Source: Verrucomicrobiaceae bacterium (GTDB taxonomy: Bacteria; Verrucomicrobiota; Verrucomicrobiia; Verrucomicrobiales; Verrucomicrobiaceae). From it: 64,000 bases of DNA. Of the stretch, positions 8,968 through 18,018 are shown one piece after another; within the stretch, counting starts at the first letter, position 1; every line of letters starts with the position of its first letter. The stretch spans positions 682,001 to 746,000 of the forward strand of contig JADJPW010000001.1 of the NCBI GenBank assembly GCA_016713035.1, read 5' to 3'. Below the pieces are notes generated by a model that saw only the letters and a program-made list of their open reading frames with translations, was not told the origin of the DNA and did not search any database. The translations under genes were made by a program, and so were the position numbers.

Positions 8968-9966
8968 AGGCTAAAGCGGTAGTCGGGCAGGTCGTCGAAG
9001 AGCAACTTGCCTCCGGCCTGTGAACGGCGACTGATCTGCTTACGCACCACAATGTGCCGACGCGCCTTGGCCTTCGGATCGGCTGGCTGATGCCGCCACT
9101 CTTTGACTGCGATGCCGGGGCAGATTTCCACCCAGTCCTTCATGCCGTGGACCTCGTTCTTGATGTTGGAGTAGGCCCGCGCGGCGATGATGTAGTTGAG
9201 GCTGCGCTCTTCCAACGCGCTCAGGATTTCGTCGGTATAAAAACCGCTGTCGCCACGCACGAGGCCCACCTTCACTCCCGCGAGCGCCTCATCGAAAGTC
9301 TCGCGCATGAACTCGACGCAATTGGAGCACGCTGCCGTGTTGCCCGGGCGCAGCCATGCGTTGGCTACCATGCGTGTCTGGCTGATGAAGGCCATGAGCG
9401 GATGGTGCGAGTTGCGCCCTTTGCGGTTGGGGTTGTAGCCCTTGGCAGCGCCTTCCTGGCTGCCATCGCGCGTGATGACCGTGCTGTCGAAGTCCACCGT
9501 CACTGCTCCCACGTTGATTTGCGCAAAGAACCACTTCTGTAATGCTGGGAACACCACCGTGTTGCGCGCATGAGAGAACTTGCCGAAGAACCGGCTGTAG
9601 GTGCTTTGGCTTGGCAGGCCTCATAGCCAAAAATGGCTGCAAGCGTTTGATCCTGGCGCAACCAATCGCAGTGGATGTAGCGGCTAGCCCCCCGTCCAGA
9701 TGCCAAGCCAAAAGCTTTCGATGATCTGCACCGAATCATACGCTCGATTCGACCCGCCTTGAGGCAGATCCAAGGTGGCCAGATGTTCGCGGATACCAGT
9801 CTGATCCACAAAACGCTTCATCAACGCCATGCCGCCAAAGGGCGTCACAGGCTTGTCGGAGTATTCAATCGGTAGATTCACCATCACGGTGATTCTGCCA
9901 CACGCGTCAATCCCTCGTAGTAACACCCCTTCGCTTCACTCCAGCTACTCTATTGCATTATCCAGG

Positions 9967-10302
9967 TTGAATAGCACCAGAGTGATTGGCACTTTAAAAT
10001 GTTTAAGGTGGATAGCATCCATCTGTTCAATGAACATTTACGTATTGATGCTGCCGGGCGTCCACTCGCTGATGATCCCATGGCTATGGCTGTCGATGGC
10101 TACCAGCATACTGTAGCGCTGCCTGCCCAATGCGCTCAAAATTGAACATGCGCGCGACGTACCTCAGCGTACCCAGAAATGCCCTCATGAAGAAGTGTAC
10201 TGCGTCCACGAAGAGCACCTCTTTCGCTGCCCCTTGGCCGCCAGCTCCAGGCGCGGCAGCAGCACCTGCTTGTAAAAGTCGAACTGCAACTGCTCGTCAC
10301 AC
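9967..10302 (-). pseudogene. IS630-family transposase, 5' fragment (first half of the split relic)
   Basis: The minus strand encodes DEQLQFDFYKQVLLPRLELA, then KEVLFVDAVHFFMRAFLGTL, the first catalytic Asp block of IS630 transposases, and after a frame change RYSMLVAIDSHSHGIISEWT. A further stop precedes MFIEQMDAIHLKHFK. Its upstream end is cut at the TA target of the IS630 element at 10305-11302, and its downstream end by the IS1380-family element at 6928-9966. It is the oldest layer of this nested stack. Confidence 0.8.
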
Positions 10303-10304
10303 TA

Positions 10305-11302
10305 GAGCATTTTAAATTATAATGTAGAATAGTGTCAAGGTGGTGCTATTGGAAAGCATGGCCACTCTCTCCCTAGATCTTCGTCAACGCATTATCAGCA
10401 CCTGCGACCGCGGTGAAGGCACGCAGGAACAGATTGCCCGGCGCTATGGGGTCTCCTATGGCATGGTCAAAAAGCTGCTCCAGCAGCGGCGCAAGACCGG
10501 TTGCATCAAGCCTCGACATCACCTTGCCGGACGCAAAAAGAAGATCGTGTCCGAACACCGCATCGCCATCCGCAAGCAACTCCAGCGTAAACCTGACATG
10601 ACCCTGGCCGAGTTGCGCGACGCCCTGGGGCTGGAGTGCACGTTGCCCGCCATCCACTATGTGCTCGTGGATATGGGGCTGACATATAAAAAAAGACGCT
10701 CCGCGCCGCTGAACAAGACCGCGAAGACGTCGCCAAAGCGCGGCGGCAGTGGAAGCGCAAGCAAGGCGGGCTAGAGCCCTGGCGTCTGGTGTTCCTCGAC
10801 GAGAGCGGAGCCAAAACCAACATGACCCGATTGAGAGGACGTGCACCGCGAGGCAAGAGGTTGCATGCCGCAGCGCCCTGCGGCCGCTGGCAGAGCACGA
10901 CGATGATCTCCTCCATCCGGCTGGATGGCACCACGGCCTGCATGCATCTGCCGGAAGCCGCCGACACGGCAGCCTTCGTGACCTACCTCGCCGAGGTGCT
11001 CTGCCCGACGCTGCGCAGGGGCGATATCGTGGTCATGGATAACCTCGCCGTGCACAAAAGCCCGCAAGTGGCGGCATTGATTGAAGCGGTGGGAGCTGAA
11101 GTAAGGTTCCTGCCAGCCTACTCGCCGGACCTCAATCCGATTGAGAAGATGTGGAGCAAGATCAAAGCCTCCCTGCGCAGCACCGAGGCCCGCACTCCTG
11201 AGGAGCTCGACCAGGCCATCAGCCTCGCCTTCTCAAAAGTCACAGCCAAAGATGCCGCCGGTTATTTTAACTCTTGCGGTTATAGTATTATTTAAATTGC
11301 TC
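10305..11302 (+). mobile_element. IS630-family insertion sequence, apparently complete
   Basis: A 998-bp element flanked by TA on both sides (10303-10304 and 11303-11304), the target duplication of IS630/mariner-type transposition. The ends are inverted repeats: gagcattttaaattataa at the left, and at the right, on the opposite strand, gagcaatttaaataatac. The element is AT-rich at its tips and GC-rich inside. It carries one transposase in two overlapping frames. Confidence 0.88.
10358..11295 (+). CDS. IS630-family transposase in two frames, joined at an A7 run
   Basis: The start at 10358 follows a ggaaag Shine-Dalgarno-like site. The first frame (to 10774) has a helix-turn-helix, QEQIARRYGVSYGMVKKLLQ, and a DNA-binding linker. 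The second holds the DDE core: VFLDESGAKTNM, VVMDNLAVHKSPQ and FLPAYSPDLNPIEKMWSKIK. Homology passes from the first frame to the second at tataaaaaaagacg, where a -1 shift at the seven-A run (10688-10694) gives YKKKTLRAAEQD. Some IS630 elements make their full transposase by slippage at such runs, so this may be programmed. A sequence error is the alternative. Confidence 0.82.
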
Positions 11303-11304
11303 TA

Positions 11305-11753
11305 AGCTGCGGCGTGAGCAGCAAGCCATCGGGCTGTCGCGTGGAGGGATGACCACCAAGCTGCTGGCTGCCGTTGATGAAGACGGCCTGCTCTGCGACT
11401 TCGTGCTGTGCGCGGGCAATTTCCACGACCTCACCGCCGTCCGTCTGATGCTTGAGTCCTTTCGCGGCACGCATGTGGTGGGCGACAAAGGCTTCGACAG
11501 CCTAGCGTTCCGTCAGGCACTCATGGAGCACGGGGCCGCTGGCAGCACGATCCCGCGCAAAGGCTACCAGACCCTCGACGAGCAGCCACAGCCTTTTGAC
11601 CGCCAGAACTACGCCACGCGCCATCTCGTCGAAAACTTTTTCCAGCACATGAAGGCTCACAAGAGGCTTGCCATGCGTTCGGAGAAAACAGCCTATTCCT
11701 TCGCTGGCTTCATCTCTTTCGCCGCACTCCTGGACAGAACTCACCTCGCTTGA
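11305..11753 (+). pseudogene. IS5-family transposase, N-terminally truncated
   Basis: The frame is open from the TA at the right end of the IS630 element to 11753. It encodes the C-terminal half of an IS5-family (IS427/IS1031-like) transposase: QAIGLSRGGMTTKLLAAVDE, then VVGDKGFDSLAFRQAL with the second catalytic Asp, and HLVENFFQHMKAHKRLAMRS with the catalytic Glu. The first Asp region is missing, so the gene is dead. It was probably truncated by the IS630 insertion or an accompanying rearrangement. Confidence 0.8.
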
Positions 11754-11966
11754 TTTGCGAAGACACCGCCTAGCCCGGCACGGCAGCGGCATTGAGAAAC
11801 TTGTAGCCCAGACGGTGCATGGTGCGGCGTGCCTGACTGCCGCTGAGCAGTATGCCAGTGAGCGACTCGAGTGCGTGCCACCGCCGCCTTGGAGTCGGCC
11901 ATCGGCATGGCGGCGAAGCTTCAGCTCAGGCAATCCAAGAAAGGTTCCATGCTGTTGTCGGGCTTA
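11754..11966. other. Transposon-remnant spacer without an identifiable gene
   Basis: Between the IS5 fragment and the next IS630 element there are about 210 bases. On the minus strand a short open stretch ends in RTMHRLGYKFLNAAAVPG before a stop, which looks like the tail of another transposase. It is too short for family assignment. No promoter, RNA gene or repeat was recognised. Confidence 0.4.
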
Positions 11967-11968
11967 TA

Positions 11969-13094
11969 GACCGGTTCTCAAAAAGAATGTCATAAACGCG
12001 TCTTTGGGCGGCACTGGGACTGAAGGATGGATGGCTGGTCGAACAAAGAGCGTAGGGACTCGATGATACGGTCCTGAAGTTGCTCGGAAGTCTTGGCGAT
12101 CCAGCCGTTGAACCAGTCGGCCTTCATGCGCAGCCACAAGCGTTCGATGGCGTTGAGATCGGGCGAGCGTGGTGGCAGATACTCGGGCTCAAAGTGGTGC
12201 CAGTTAAGACTCTTGGTCTTGTGCCATGAGGCGTTGTCGAGCACCAGGATGGCGCGGCGTCCTGCCACGTGCGGATTCTCCTCAGCTAGAGTGTCAAGGA
12301 ACACCTGAAAAGTGACGCTGTCGCACAGGTTGAAGAGCAGTGCGCCGAGACGTCCATCTTTGGGCCGCACTGCGCCAAACACATTGTAGCGGATGTGCTC
12401 GCCGAGATAAGGTGAGTGGCGCACCTTGCCGATCTTGGTCCAGGTACGGCGCGGGCGCGGATCGCCTTCAAAGCCGCTTTCGTCGCTGAACCACAAGTCG
12501 ACGCTCGGATCGGCCACCCAGCGCTGGAGCTTTTCGCAGAAGGCTTGGCGCTTGTCCTCATCCTGATTGAGCGGCCAAGGGCGCGGAACTTTGAGGCGGT
12601 AATCGTGCTCGTGGAGATAGCGCACGGTGGTGCTGTAGCCGAGTTGCGTTTGCAGGTTCTGCTTGATCCAGCCGTGCAACTTCACCGCAGTCCAGTGGCT
12701 CTGTCCAGCCAGCGACGGATCTTCGATGAGAGGTAGGATTTTACCGCTCACTTGTTCCTTGGGCAGGATTCGGCGACGGCCGCTGCTACGCCCAGGAATG
12801 AGACCCATCAAGGCCGGCGAGATTGAAGGCTTGGATAAAGCGCAAAACCTGCCGCAGGCTGAAGCCTGAGAGGTCAGCGACTTGCTCGCGGCTCTTGCCT
12901 TCATAAAGCCAGCGCAGCGCTTGAAGCCGACGAAAGCCCTTCTTCGTGGGTGAGCAATCCATCGCCACGCAGACCTCTTCCAAGGTCGCGTTTTCGAGAT
13001 TGAGTGTGATGCACGGGCGGGCCACCGCCGCCTATTAATTACCGCAATTCTAAAAAGTACAGCCTCAATATGACATTATTTTTGAGAACCGGTC
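11969..13094 (-). mobile_element. IS630-family insertion sequence with long terminal repeats
   Basis: An 1,126-bp element flanked by TA duplications (11967-11968 and 13095-13096). The terminal inverted repeats extend about 25 bp with one mismatch, beginning gaccggttctcaaaaa at the left and matched by the complement of ttttgagaaccggtc at the right. It is clearly a different IS630 lineage from the element at 10305-11302. A related left end (gaccgactttcaaaaagaat) occurs at the relic at 19851. Confidence 0.9.
11990..13025 (-). CDS. IS630-family transposase with one frame change
   Basis: The N-terminal frame (13025 to about 12800) has a winged helix-turn-helix: RRLQALRWLYEGKSREQVAD and FSLRQVLRFIQAFNLAGLDG. 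The second frame (about 12800 to 11990) continues LIPGRSSGRRRI and carries the DDE triad: DLWFSDESGFEGD, AILVLDNASWHKTKSL and PPRSPDLNAIERLWLRMKAD. One base too many in gatgggtctc near 12800 separates the frames. It could be a programmed shift, decay or an assembly error. With long intact terminal repeats the element may otherwise be functional. Confidence 0.82.
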
Positions 13095-13219
13095 TATGCT
13101 TTTCGAGCTTTGCTTTTCACAATTTATGATAACGCCAAAAATATCCAAGGCTGAAAGCGGTCTGAAGACCCAATGTTGGGCTTTACTTAAGACAAGGTAA
13201 GTTGGCTTGGAGTGGCCGC

Positions 13220-13642
13220 TTACTCTTGGGGGGTGTGGGAGGTGGGGATGACCACGCCTTGCGGCTTTTCGTCTGGGGCTTTTTCTTCTTCGCCGACGAG
13301 GTTGTCTTTGGCCTTGGGCGTGTCAGCGACCTGAGTGGCTGGGGCTTTGGGAGATGGGGTTTTTGCGACTTGGGCGGACGCGTCTGAGAATGTGTAGGCC
13401 CAGATCCCAGCGCCACAGAGCACGAGAGCGGCGGCTGCCATGGCCCACTGCGGGGGGGACATCCAAGAACGGAAGGCCTCGCTCAAGCTCTGCATGAATG
13501 AGGGTGCAGCAGCTGGCATGGCGGCATCCTCGCGCAGGCGGCGATGGAGGCGGGTCAGGAGCTCGTCCGTGAAGCCTTCGCCGGGCGTCTCATACCGCTT
13601 TAGGCGGATGAGGCGCTGGATGTCTTCGAATTCGTCTTTCAT
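13220..13642 (-). CDS. Single-pass membrane protein, probable anti-sigma partner
   Basis: A 140-residue protein with no family signature I recognise. Residues about 1-65 are cytoplasmic-looking and include a charged FEDIQRLIRLKRYETPGEGF start. One transmembrane helix follows near 66-85 (WAMAAAALVLCGAGIWAYTF), then a low-complexity Pro/Ala/Lys-rich tail of about 55 residues. It lies 42 bases after the ECF sigma gene on the same strand. Small one-helix proteins in that position are commonly anti-sigma factors, so that role is inferred from context. No zinc-binding (ZAS) His/Cys motif is visible. Confidence 0.65.
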   Translation of the reverse strand: MKDEFEDIQRLIRLKRYETPGEGFTDELLTRLHRRLREDAAMPAAAPSFMQSLSEAFRSWMSPPQWAMAAAALVLCGAGIWAYTFSDASAQVAKTPSPKAPATQVADTPKAKDNLVGEEEKAPDEKPQGVVIPTSHTPQE

Positions 13643-13684
13643 AATGTCGTGTCGTGTAGGGTGTTCGTGCGGAGGGAGCGTGTA

Positions 13685-14329
13685 TTATTTAACAAAGTCT
13701 TCGAGATACGATTGTAGTAAACGGTGGGCATAAAACAGGCGAGACCTGACAGTTCCTTCGGAGACCCCCAGAATCTTACTGATGTCCGCATGCTGAAGCC
13801 CCTGTATGTCGTACAAGGTCACCACCGTGCGATGGTCTTCAGACAGCTTCATCATGGCTTCGTTTAATTTTTTTTGAAGCTCATGGATGTTTACTTCCCT
13901 TGATACACCGGTCTTGGAGGTGGTTACAGCGATGAAATCCGGGTCGTTCTCAATGCCTGTATCTACATCGTCAAGACTGACCTTTACATGACGCCCTCGC
14001 TTCTTGATGTGATTAAGGGTCATATTTACCGCAATGCTATAAAGCCAGGTATAGAATGAGGATTTTCCCATGAATCTATCTAGGGAGCGGTGAGCCTTTG
14101 CGAAAACCTCCTGCAAAAGGTCTGCTGTGTCTTCGCGATTGGAGGTCATGTTATAGACCATTCCGTAGAGCTTGGGCGTGTATTTCCGCACCAGGTCATC
14201 AAAGGATCGCATGTCACCTTTTTGTGCTCGATCGACGAGGATGCGGTCCTCGGCGGCGCTACTTTGCTGCGCAGTTTCCACGGGTGCCACAGGGGCCGGC
14301 AGGGCGGTGAGAGTCGTCGGATCAGGCAT
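13685..14329 (-). CDS. ECF-type RNA polymerase sigma factor
   Basis: A 214-residue sigma-70 family protein of the extracytoplasmic function type. Region 2 is visible (DLVRKYTPKLYGMVYNMTSN and DTADLLQEVFAKAHRSLDRF), as is region 4 (LSEDHRTVVTLYDIQGLQHA and ISKILGVSEGTVRSRLFYAH). Regions 1 and 3 are absent, as expected. The N-terminal 25 residues are a Pro/Ala-rich extension. It directs RNA polymerase to a regulon probably linked to envelope stress. The gene is followed by a one-helix membrane protein gene that may encode its anti-sigma factor; the pair looks like an operon. Confidence 0.92.
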   Translation of the reverse strand: MPDPTTLTALPAPVAPVETAQQSSAAEDRILVDRAQKGDMRSFDDLVRKYTPKLYGMVYNMTSNREDTADLLQEVFAKAHRSLDRFMGKSSFYTWLYSIAVNMTLNHIKKRGRHVKVSLDDVDTGIENDPDFIAVTTSKTGVSREVNIHELQKKLNEAMMKLSEDHRTVVTLYDIQGLQHADISKILGVSEGTVRSRLFYAHRLLQSYLEDFVK

Positions 14330-14368
14330 GTTCGGGAGGTGTCTGTATGTGCAATGTTATGACAATCC

Positions 14369-14980
14369 TTACTTTGGATTGTTGGATTTTTCCCATAAGT
14401 GGTCGATGCAAATTTGTGACCAAGTTTCTAATTGATCACGCCGTGCATGCAGTTCCTGGAGGCTCTCGAATCGTAGATCTTGGATGGCTTCTTCATTGGA
14501 GCGGACTTCGTCACTGGAGAGCTCAAAGAGGTGTACGACGCCTAAATGCACACTGCCGACTTCTGTGGAGTCGTCATTGATGAGGCCAATGACGCTTTGG
14601 GTGTGGGTACCGCCGAGTACGAGCTCTTCACTGATTTCTCGCTCGACGCCATTGTAGTACATTGTTTCGCCCAGGCCATCCTGGGCGGTGTCCACGGGGT
14701 TGATATGGCCACCGATGCCGATGGAGCGCTTGGCGACGAGGCGCTTTTCGCCGGAGCTGCCGCCGCGGGTGTAGCTGAGGTATTTCCCTGCGTGATGGAA
14801 GATGGCGTAGGGGATGAGTTGTTTGTGGGTGGGGTCTTTTTCAGCAGAGGGCCGCTCCATGAAAAAATTTGCTCCTGTGGCGAGCATTCGCGGGAGATAG
14901 CGTGTGGCATCAGGCTGGAAACCCTGAAAGCTGCCGATTTCATCCAATAAAAGACGGGTGATGACGAGTACGTGTTCCAT
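14369..14980 (-). CDS. NUDIX-domain phosphohydrolase
   Basis: A 203-residue protein. A NUDIX-like region is seen at about 90-130: IGIGGHINPVD and then EREISEELVLGG, which gives the REUxEE core. The spacing between the Gly-rich start and the core is longer than in the classical Nudix box and includes GETMYYNG. The Glu cluster would bind the divalent metal used to hydrolyse a nucleoside diphosphate derivative; the substrate cannot be told. It lies upstream of the sigma factor gene on the same strand with a gap of 39 bases, so it may be co-transcribed. Confidence 0.75.
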   Translation of the reverse strand: MEHVLVITRLLLDEIGSFQGFQPDATRYLPRMLATGANFFMERPSAEKDPTHKQLIPYAIFHHAGKYLSYTRGGSSGEKRLVAKRSIGIGGHINPVDTAQDGLGETMYYNGVEREISEELVLGGTHTQSVIGLINDDSTEVGSVHLGVVHLFELSSDEVRSNEEAIQDLRFESLQELHARRDQLETWSQICIDHLWEKSNNPK

Positions 14981-15037
14981 GTGACAAGGGGAGCGAGCAT
15001 GGAGCGGTCACTGGGTGCCGCAACCTGAAGATACCAC

Positions 15038-16009
15038 TCACCGCTTGGGCATGAACTCGTGCCGGTGGATGATTTGCATCTGAACGGCATCCTTCCGCGA
15101 CACCACTAGTCCTATCCCCACGGCCTGCTCCCCACTCCAGCCGATACTCTCGATGCGTAGCGTGCCGCCTTGCAGCGTGAGGAGCGGCGCAGAGGAATGA
15201 CTCGCTGGTAGGCCGAGGAGTTGGAGTGCCTCTGGCACGGAGGTGATGGGCTGGTCGTCCTTGGTGTGGCGGATGCCATCACGACCGGCACGCCGCTGCA
15301 CGAGGCGCTCCGCCATGGTGGCATTCGCGCCGGTGATGAGGGCGAGAGCCTCCGCCGCAGCCTCATTCACATCGAGCTGGCCCGAGCCATAGACGGTGAA
15401 AAGGCTGCGCCAAGGGGGAAAAGCGGCATCGAGCCGCTCGATGCCCGCCACCATGTTTAGCTCCTCTAGACTGCGAAAGGGACGATTGAAGGGCCGGTTC
15501 GGATAGCCAGCTTGTTTATAATCGAGTGCCTCTGCGCTATCGGGGCGGCGCTTCAGGTCATCTGTATCGGCCCAGTCCATCAGTGCGGCCACCAGAGCCT
15601 GCGCAGGGGCGGGCTGGAGCCCGAGATTGCGAAAAACTTGCTCCAGCGCGGTGTGACGGCCCTCCTGGACGAGTGCATTGATATTGAGCCTACTCTCCTC
15701 GCTGGTCAGGATCGCACGATAGCCCTCTGTCTCACTGACATCTGCTGCGAGGAGTGGATCTTGGACAGTGACGCCGGGATGTGCTGCGATGGTGATGCCA
15801 CGCTCTGCCATGCGCCGTGCACGGAGCACGGCCACGCGGTCTCCCAGAGCCTCGTCATAGGCCGAGGATGTCATCACCGTAGTCGCCACCGCAAAGGCTA
15901 GCAGCGCCACCACTGCCAGCACAATGAGCAGCACCGAGCCGCGCTGCGCAGCCTGGTAGCAGATCATGTGGGGGCATCGTTTCGTCATCACGGGCTGCAC
16001 CTTCGTCAT
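15038..16009 (-). CDS. gspK: Type II secretion system minor pseudopilin GspK-like protein
   Basis: About 323 residues. A prepilin-type leader ends in QRG followed by SVLLIVLAVVALLAFAVATT, so peptidase cleavage after Gly is expected. The periplasmic part has GspK features: SRLNINALVQ, an AQALVAALMDWADTDD block, and helix-hairpin-helix-like SLEELNMVAGI and GQLDVNEAAAEALALI segments. The ATG at 16009 is preferred because a good AAGGGAG ribosome site lies 4 bases upstream; a GTG at 16048 has an AGGAGG only 2 bases away. GspK caps the pseudopilus tip with GspI and GspJ. It is divergent from gspE, with a short shared promoter region. Confidence 0.82.
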   Translation of the reverse strand: MTKVQPVMTKRCPHMICYQAAQRGSVLLIVLAVVALLAFAVATTVMTSSAYDEALGDRVAVLRARRMAERGITIAAHPGVTVQDPLLAADVSETEGYRAILTSEESRLNINALVQEGRHTALEQVFRNLGLQPAPAQALVAALMDWADTDDLKRRPDSAEALDYKQAGYPNRPFNRPFRSLEELNMVAGIERLDAAFPPWRSLFTVYGSGQLDVNEAAAEALALITGANATMAERLVQRRAGRDGIRHTKDDQPITSVPEALQLLGLPASHSSAPLLTLQGGTLRIESIGWSGEQAVGIGLVVSRKDAVQMQIIHRHEFMPKR

Positions 16010-16088
16010 TTCGCTCCCTTGCGCAACATCCACACTTGCCGTGCTCACAGCCTCCTCATAGAGTCAGTGCAGAAAATACCCCCCCTGC

Positions 16089-17810
16089 ATGATTTTGCTC
16101 CAAAAAGCTGCCTTGAAGGCCGGAATCCCCGATCAGGAGACTTATGCCGTCGCTGCCCAGCAGGCACTCACAGGCGGACAATCTTTCGTACGCGAGCTCA
16201 TCACGAATACTCGGCTCGATGAGCGACTCTTCCTCCACCAGCTGGCCACCGATCTGCGCTGGCCCTTCCTTGAAGCCGTCCAAACCGACCCCACTGTCGC
16301 GGCCGAGCTCAAAGGCATGATTCCCGCACGCTTTGCGGTGAAGTATCAGGTCTTGCCTGTTCGCTTTGACTCCCAGCCCGTCGCAGACAGCTCCGCAGCC
16401 CCCACACGCAGTCTGGTCATCGCCTGCCACGACCCTTTTGACCTAGTGGCACGCCAGGCTGTCGCACGCCGCGTCAGCATGCCTGTGCGCTGGTGCCTGA
16501 GTCCGCAGCAGGAGGTCCTCGCTGGCCTCCAGGCACTCTACGGCGTCGGAGCAGACACCTTCGAGGATCTGATCAAAAGCCGCGAAGGCTCCATCGCCGA
16601 AAATGCCGATGAGGCCAATGTCATCGACGACGATAGCCCCGACGCCAGCGTGGTGAAATTCGTCAATCAAATCATCCGCGAAGGCCTCGCCCAGCGTGCC
16701 ACAGACATCCACGTCGAGCCCCAGCCTGACAGCCTACGCATCCGCTACCGCATCGACGGCATCCTTCATGAAGTGCCTGTGCCGGAGAACATCAAAGCGC
16801 TTCAGTCCTCCGTCATCGCACGCATCAAAATCATGTCCAAGCTCGACGTCGCCGAGCGCCGACTCCCCCAAGATGGCCGCATCAATCTAAAAACCGACGG
16901 CCAATTCATCGACGTCCGCGTCGCCTGCATCCCCAGCGTCGAAGGCGAGTCGATGAGCCTCCGCCTCCTCGGCCAAGAGCGCTTCACCATCGGCAAGCTC
17001 GGCATGGCGGAGGACTACCGTGCCAAAATCGAAATCCTGCTCAAAAAGCCCAACGGCATCGTCCTTGTCACTGGCCCCACCGGCAGCGGCAAGTCCACCA
17101 CGCTCTACTCCTTCCTCAGTGAGCTCAACAAAGTCGAGCGCCGCATCGTCACCATCGAAGACCCCGTCGAAAACAAGCTCGCAGGCGTCGTCCAGATCGC
17201 TGTGAAGCCAGAAATCGGCCTGACCTTTGCCGCAGGCCTCCGCAGCATCCTCCGTGGCGATCCGAACGTCGTCATGATCGGAGAAATGCGTGACCTCGAG
17301 ACCGCAGAGATCGCCGTGCGTGCCTCCCTCACAGGGCACCTCGTCTTCTCGACCCTGCATACCAATGACAGCATCGGCGGCATCACCCGCCTCATCGAAA
17401 TGGGCATCGAGCCCTTCCTCGTCGGCACCTCCATCCGCGCCCTCATCGCCCAGCGCCTCGTGCGCTCCCTCTGTGAAAACTGCCGCCGCCCAGCCCGCTA
17501 TGAAATGGAGGAGCTACGCACTCTGGGCATCGCCGCAGGCCCGCAGGACAAGCTCTACGGCCCTGGACCCGGTGGCTGCAAAAGCTGCAACGGCAGCGGC
17601 TACCGTGGCCGCCTCGCCATCTTTGAGATCGTGATCATGTCGCCTGCCATGCAGACACTGGTCAACAAGCGAGCCAGCGAATCCGAGCTCTTTAAGCAAT
17701 CCCGCGCCGAAGGCTTCGTCACCATGCGTGAGTACGGCTGGCGCAAAGTGCTCGAAGGAGCCACCAGCATCGAAGAAGTCCTCCGCGTCACCAGTGAGGA
17801 CGCAGAGTGA
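16089..17810 (+). CDS. gspE: Type II secretion / type IV pilus assembly ATPase (GspE/PilB family)
   Basis: A 573-residue hexameric traffic ATPase. It has an N-terminal MshEN-type domain (about 1-160) and a central N2 domain with AQRATDIHVEPQPDSLRIRY. The C-terminal ATPase carries Walker A GPTGSGKST with Lys335, an Asp box (TIEDPVENKLAGVVQI), Walker B (DPNVVMIGEMRD) and a His box (GHLVFSTLHTND). A tetracysteine zinc site (CENC near 462, CKSC near 497) is typical of GspE/PilB. It would power pseudopilus or pilus assembly from the inner membrane. It is divergent from gspK with no other secretion genes nearby, so the system is dispersed on the chromosome. Confidence 0.92.
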   Translation: MILLQKAALKAGIPDQETYAVAAQQALTGGQSFVRELITNTRLDERLFLHQLATDLRWPFLEAVQTDPTVAAELKGMIPARFAVKYQVLPVRFDSQPVADSSAAPTRSLVIACHDPFDLVARQAVARRVSMPVRWCLSPQQEVLAGLQALYGVGADTFEDLIKSREGSIAENADEANVIDDDSPDASVVKFVNQIIREGLAQRATDIHVEPQPDSLRIRYRIDGILHEVPVPENIKALQSSVIARIKIMSKLDVAERRLPQDGRINLKTDGQFIDVRVACIPSVEGESMSLRLLGQERFTIGKLGMAEDYRAKIEILLKKPNGIVLVTGPTGSGKSTTLYSFLSELNKVERRIVTIEDPVENKLAGVVQIAVKPEIGLTFAAGLRSILRGDPNVVMIGEMRDLETAEIAVRASLTGHLVFSTLHTNDSIGGITRLIEMGIEPFLVGTSIRALIAQRLVRSLCENCRRPARYEMEELRTLGIAAGPQDKLYGPGPGGCKSCNGSGYRGRLAIFEIVIMSPAMQTLVNKRASESELFKQSRAEGFVTMREYGWRKVLEGATSIEEVLRVTSEDAE

Positions 17811-18018
17811 CCCACCGTCACTCCAACCGAACTCGCCCTGCGGTCACGATAAGAGCTTCTCATCAAGATGCTCAGCAAAGGGACGTTTTACCCTTCGGAT
17901 TCGACACGAATGCCTTCAGAGCCGGAATACTGCCAAAATGGACATCTAGCTTTCGGATTGTCCCTGCCATCAGCGGCCCTTGCACCTCTCTTGCGGGAAG
18001 CTACTCTCCCCGCCCCCA

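Larger units (their letters stand above)
6934..9884 (-). pseudogene. IS1380-family DDE transposase, split and frameshifted
   Basis: The gene starts at 9884 (MVNLPIEYSDKPVTPFGGMA). It changes frame near 9690 (after ESFWLGIWTG) and again before FGKFSHARNTVVFPALQKWF. It then carries the first catalytic region VDFDSTVITRDG and a second block VRGDSGFYTDEILSAL. Coding breaks at 8968, where the IS4-family element sits, and resumes at 7410 with YVTNLDLPLDQIWYIYNTRA and NRIKELKQDFGLDAFCLQE. Twenty-eight extra residues (7200-7283) lie before LWATEASFRF. A last frame change falls in an A run near 7010. Some single-base lesions may be assembly errors, but the IS insertion is real on the evidence of its duplication. 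Confidence 0.85.
6928..9966 (-). mobile_element. IS1380-family insertion sequence, interrupted by an IS4-family element
   Basis: The 15-bp terminal inverted repeats are nearly perfect: cctggattatgcaat at 6928-6942 and attgcattatccagg at 9952-9966. They are flanked by a 5-bp direct repeat ttgaa (6923-6927 and 9967-9971). Without the nested IS4 element (7421-8967 plus its 10-bp duplication) the length is about 1.48 kb. It was inserted into an IS630-family transposase gene, both halves of which remain on the minus strand. The 4-5 bp duplication fits the IS1380 family. Confidence 0.85.

Noticed and set aside
14345..14395. Hairpin acaatcc/ggattgt at the end of the NUDIX gene as a terminator
   Set aside because: In the minus-strand direction no T run follows, and the plus-strand T run faces no plus-strand gene.
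17821..17860. Apparent fourth copy of the hairpin element (ctcgccctgcgg near 17830)
   Set aside because: Only about 12 bases match and neither the gagatagac block nor the hairpin is present.
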